From: Propionibacteriaceae bacterium
Lineage (GTDB): Bacteria > Actinomycetota > Actinomycetes > Propionibacteriales > Propionibacteriaceae
Direction of reading: 5' to 3'
NCBI GenBank assembly: GCA_031255975.1
Contig: JAIRRM010000053.1
Location: 1 to 6,968 of the forward strand
Length of the DNA: 6,968 bases
The notes under the pieces were generated by a model. The model was not told the DNA's origin, searched no databases, and saw nothing but the letters and a program-made list of their open reading frames with translations. Of the stretch, positions 6,295-6,968 are shown piece by piece (position 1 is the first letter of the stretch; the number at the start of each line of letters is the position of its first letter). A program made the translations under genes and the position numbers.

Positions 6295-6968
6295 ATGCCT
6301 CAGCTCCATGATGCACTTGTCCGTGGGGTCGCCGATTCCGCGCAGGTGAGAACCGACCTGCTTTATCGGCACGCCTTAGCTCACGACGCCTCGCACTTCC
6401 TGCTTTTGCCACAGGCGGTGGTGACCCCGGCCAACGCCGCCGAAGTTGCCGCCCTGATTCAGACCACCAAAGCCGCTGGAGTGGGCCTTGCTTTCCGTTC
6501 CGGTGGTACGTCCCTTTCCGGCCAGGGTAGTTCGGATCAAGTGCTGGCCGACGTGCGCAGCCGTTTCACCGACATAGTAGTGCTGGACGGCGGCACCCGT
6601 GTCAAGGTGCAACCGGGGGTCACCGTCCGCAGGGTCAACGCGCATCTTGCTCCATATGGCTACAAGCTCGGCCCCGACCCAGCCTCCGAGGTGGCATGTA
6701 CCATCGGCGGCGTGGTGGCCAACAACTCGTCCGGCATGGCCTGCGGCATCACTGAAAACTCGTACCGCACCATCGAATCACTGGTGATCGTATTGGGCTC
6801 CGGCACTATTATCGACACCGGTCAGCCGGACGCGGATGAGCAGTTGCGTATCAAAGAGCCCGTCATTTACGAAGGGCTTACCAAGTTGCGTGATCGCGTG
6901 AACGCCAGCCCCCCAGCGGTGGCAAAGATCACTCAGCAGTTCTCGATGAAGAACACCATGGGTTACGG
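6295..6968 (+). CDS. FAD-binding oxidase/dehydrogenase, N-terminal part (D-lactate dehydrogenase-like)
   Basis: An open frame of 224 codons from the ATG at 6295 to the window edge with no stop, so the 3' end is missing. The protein begins MPQLHDALVRGVADS and continues as a PCMH-type FAD domain: LLLPQAVVTPANAAEVAALI (36-55), RSGGTSLSGQ (68-77), then VKVQPGVTVRRVNAHL (103-118), LGPDPASEVACTIGGVVANN (125-144) and SSGMACGITENSYRT (145-159), followed by the strand IESLVIVLGSGTIIDTG. These motifs align with those of the first dehydrogenase (for example GRGAGTSLAGN and IGGMIGNNACG) but differ clearly, so the two are old paralogues from different subfamilies, not a recent duplication. The 'CTIGGVVANNSSGMACG' type is, from memory, found in actinobacterial proteins that also carry a C-terminal Fe-S/CCG half. 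Whether this one does cannot be seen. Likely role: flavin-dependent oxidation of D-lactate or a related 2-hydroxy acid. It is divergent from the MarR-type gene. Confidence 0.88.
   Translation, partial: MPQLHDALVRGVADSAQVRTDLLYRHALAHDASHFLLLPQAVVTPANAAEVAALIQTTKAAGVGLAFRSGGTSLSGQGSSDQVLADVRSRFTDIVVLDGGTRVKVQPGVTVRRVNAHLAPYGYKLGPDPASEVACTIGGVVANNSSGMACGITENSYRTIESLVIVLGSGTIIDTGQPDADEQLRIKEPVIYEGLTKLRDRVNASPPAVAKITQQFSMKNTMGY

Noticed and set aside
6376..6645. Minus-strand open frame within the second oxidase
   Set aside because: The plus frame here carries conserved FAD-domain motifs and a good ribosome-binding site, so this is its shadow.
2573..6968. Recent tandem duplication of the dehydrogenase
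   Set aside because: The two FAD domains share only motif-level similarity, with different residues even in the core loops, so they are distant paralogues.

Overview
The window looks like chromosomal DNA of a fairly high-GC actinobacterium (about 60% GC by eye). The evidence is the gene set and the way genes start. A soluble CBS protein, a DUF1003 membrane protein and an Mrp ATPase in a row is an arrangement I recall from actinobacterial genomes. A DUF1707 protein follows, a domain found mainly in that phylum. Three of the genes have no Shine-Dalgarno sequence and instead carry a TANNNT hexamer 5-6 nt before the start codon, the layout of leaderless actinobacterial promoters. I cannot name the genus.

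Left part (1-2527, all + strand): the C-terminal end of a CBS-domain protein, a DUF1003 two-helix membrane protein with a coiled-coil tail, the Fe-S cluster carrier/scaffold P-loop ATPase Mrp (ApbC/NBP35 family) and a small DUF1707 two-helix membrane protein. This is housekeeping in character: metal sensing and transport-like, and Fe-S cluster assembly.

Right part (2573-6968): a 954-residue FAD plus Fe-S plus CCG-domain dehydrogenase of the D-lactate/D-2-hydroxyglutarate/glycolate oxidase (GlcD-GlpC fusion) type on the - strand, converging on the DUF1707 gene. Upstream of it on the same strand is a MarR-family regulator. Across a 252-bp divergent intergenic region a second, different FAD-linked oxidase of the same superfamily starts on the + strand and runs off the window. 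The second oxidase is read through to the last base without a stop. The regulator lies between two paralogous 2-hydroxy-acid dehydrogenases, and several palindromes occupy the spacers. The simplest reading is a MarR-controlled 2-hydroxy-acid oxidation locus; its substrate cannot be told from the sequence.

No tRNA, rRNA, CRISPR, insertion sequence or attachment site was seen, and no stretch over 300 bases lacks a gene. I found no clear evidence of an entirely new system. The best leads are the leaderless starts, including a stop codon that also forms part of a -10 box, and the candidate MarR operators.
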